A stretch of DNA of 6,491 nucleotides from an uncultured Corynebacterium sp. (GTDB taxonomy: Bacteria > Actinomycetota > Actinomycetes > Mycobacteriales > Mycobacteriaceae), in the NCBI GenBank assembly GCA_915275065.1, contig CAJZGD010000148.1, positions 1 to 6,491 of the forward strand. Reading direction: 5' to 3'. The notes below the pieces were generated by a model that had not been told where the DNA came from, did no database searches, and saw nothing but the letters and a program-made list of their open reading frames with translations. Shown here piece after piece: positions 6,263 through 6,491 of the stretch. Position 1 is the stretch's first letter; each line of letters begins with the position of its first letter. The position numbers and the translations under genes were made by a program.

Positions 6263-6284
6263 TGAGCTTGACTTTGAGAGCTCA
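6263..6284. repeat. Short perfect hairpin at the array's end
   Basis: TGAGCT (6263-6268) and AGCTCA (6279-6284) are perfectly complementary around a 10-nt loop. It is shorter than the other hairpins but uses the same GAGCT core and lies 83 bp on from the centre of hairpin 5. Confidence 0.5.
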
Positions 6285-6309
6285 CTACTAGCCGGTGGCA
6301 GGTGGTAGT

Positions 6310-6385
6310 GGGTGTGCTGAGCTGGAGTTCTGGTTTTGCAGCCACTCCCAGCTTGGTGCTGAATCGAGAAAGTATAGCTTAGAAC
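6310..6385. repeat. 76-bp direct repeat, copy 2
   Basis: Partner of 5573-5648 (67/76 identical, no gaps). The 12-mer GAGCTGGAGTTC is at 6319-6330. The next related block (6409-6439) follows after only 23 bp, against 138 bp in the first copy, so the first copy holds roughly 115 bp extra, about one hairpin unit. Confidence 0.85.
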
Positions 6386-6408
6386 AAGCGCAGCTGGTGC
6401 GATGAGCT

Positions 6409-6439
6409 TCTGCTTCATGATTGCTGAGCTGGAGTTCGT
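6409..6439. repeat. 31-bp direct repeat, copy 2
   Basis: Partner of 5787-5817 (28/31). The fourth exact GAGCTGGAGTTC is at 6426-6437. Sequence related to the first copy runs on to the adapter junction, so the repeat is probably cut by the contig end and its right hairpin arm is missing. Confidence 0.8.
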
Positions 6440-6471
6440 GCGAAATCCCGCCCCTGATGCCGGCAAAAAAC

Positions 6472-6491
6472 AGATCGGAAGAGCGTCGTGT
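6472..6491 (+). other. Illumina TruSeq adapter read-through (artefact)
   Basis: The final 20 bases, AGATCGGAAGAGCGTCGTGT, are the start of the standard Illumina TruSeq adapter seen at the 3' end of read 2. They are not genomic. Biological sequence ends at about 6471, after a GGCAAAAAAC stretch. Confidence 0.97.

Noticed and set aside
5826..6345. Further minus-strand frames (5826-6155, 6112-6345) in the repeat region
   Set aside because: Proline/serine/threonine-rich compositions without domains, mutually overlapping, and crossed by long inverted repeats; no start signals. Treated as chance frames.
5573..6471. CRISPR array
   Set aside because: Repeats are neither identical nor evenly placed short units with unique 30-40-bp spacers, and no cas genes are in view.

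Overview
The window looks like a contig end from a high-GC actinobacterium, most likely Corynebacterium or a close relative. Three things point there: a DtxR/IdeR-type iron box in front of a siderophore-type ABC operon, a phage-type replication protein of actinophage character, and GTG/TTG starts with moderately high G+C. I cannot name the species. The last 20 bases are Illumina adapter, so the right edge is an assembly end and not natural sequence.

Left part (1-1138): a small phage-like module. A helix-turn-helix regulator, cut by the left edge, reads leftward. A replication-initiator-like protein with two putative zinc-binding motifs (395-1138) reads rightward. The gap between them carries two TATGCTAT direct repeats 31 bp apart, one touching the regulator's start codon and the other on the divergent side. 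This fits a repressor controlling itself and a divergent replication gene.

Middle part (1148-5364): a tight four-gene leftward operon. In order of transcription it holds ABC half-transporter 1 (583 aa, YbtP/IrtA-core-like), ABC half-transporter 2 (581 aa, YbtQ/IrtB-like, start codon abutting the previous stop), an unrecognised 104-aa soluble protein, and an unrecognised ~106-aa membrane protein. A candidate DtxR box (5346-5364) lies just upstream of a TATACT -10 element, so the operon is probably repressed by iron-loaded DtxR. The two half-transporters probably form a heterodimer handling a ferric siderophore at the cytoplasmic membrane. The two small proteins would be accessory partners of unknown function.

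Right part (5365-6471): about 1.1 kb with no convincing gene. A strongly G/T-rich stretch (about 5383-5580) is followed by a dense array of long imperfect hairpins (arms 16-21 nt, loops 20-44 nt) centred about every 105-125 bp. The array is intermixed with direct repeats, notably a 76-bp repeat present twice at 67/76 identity and four exact copies of a 12-mer, GAGCTGGAGTTC. It resembles a family of interspersed structured repeats rather than coding DNA, and probably explains why the assembly broke here. It is the least explained part of the window.
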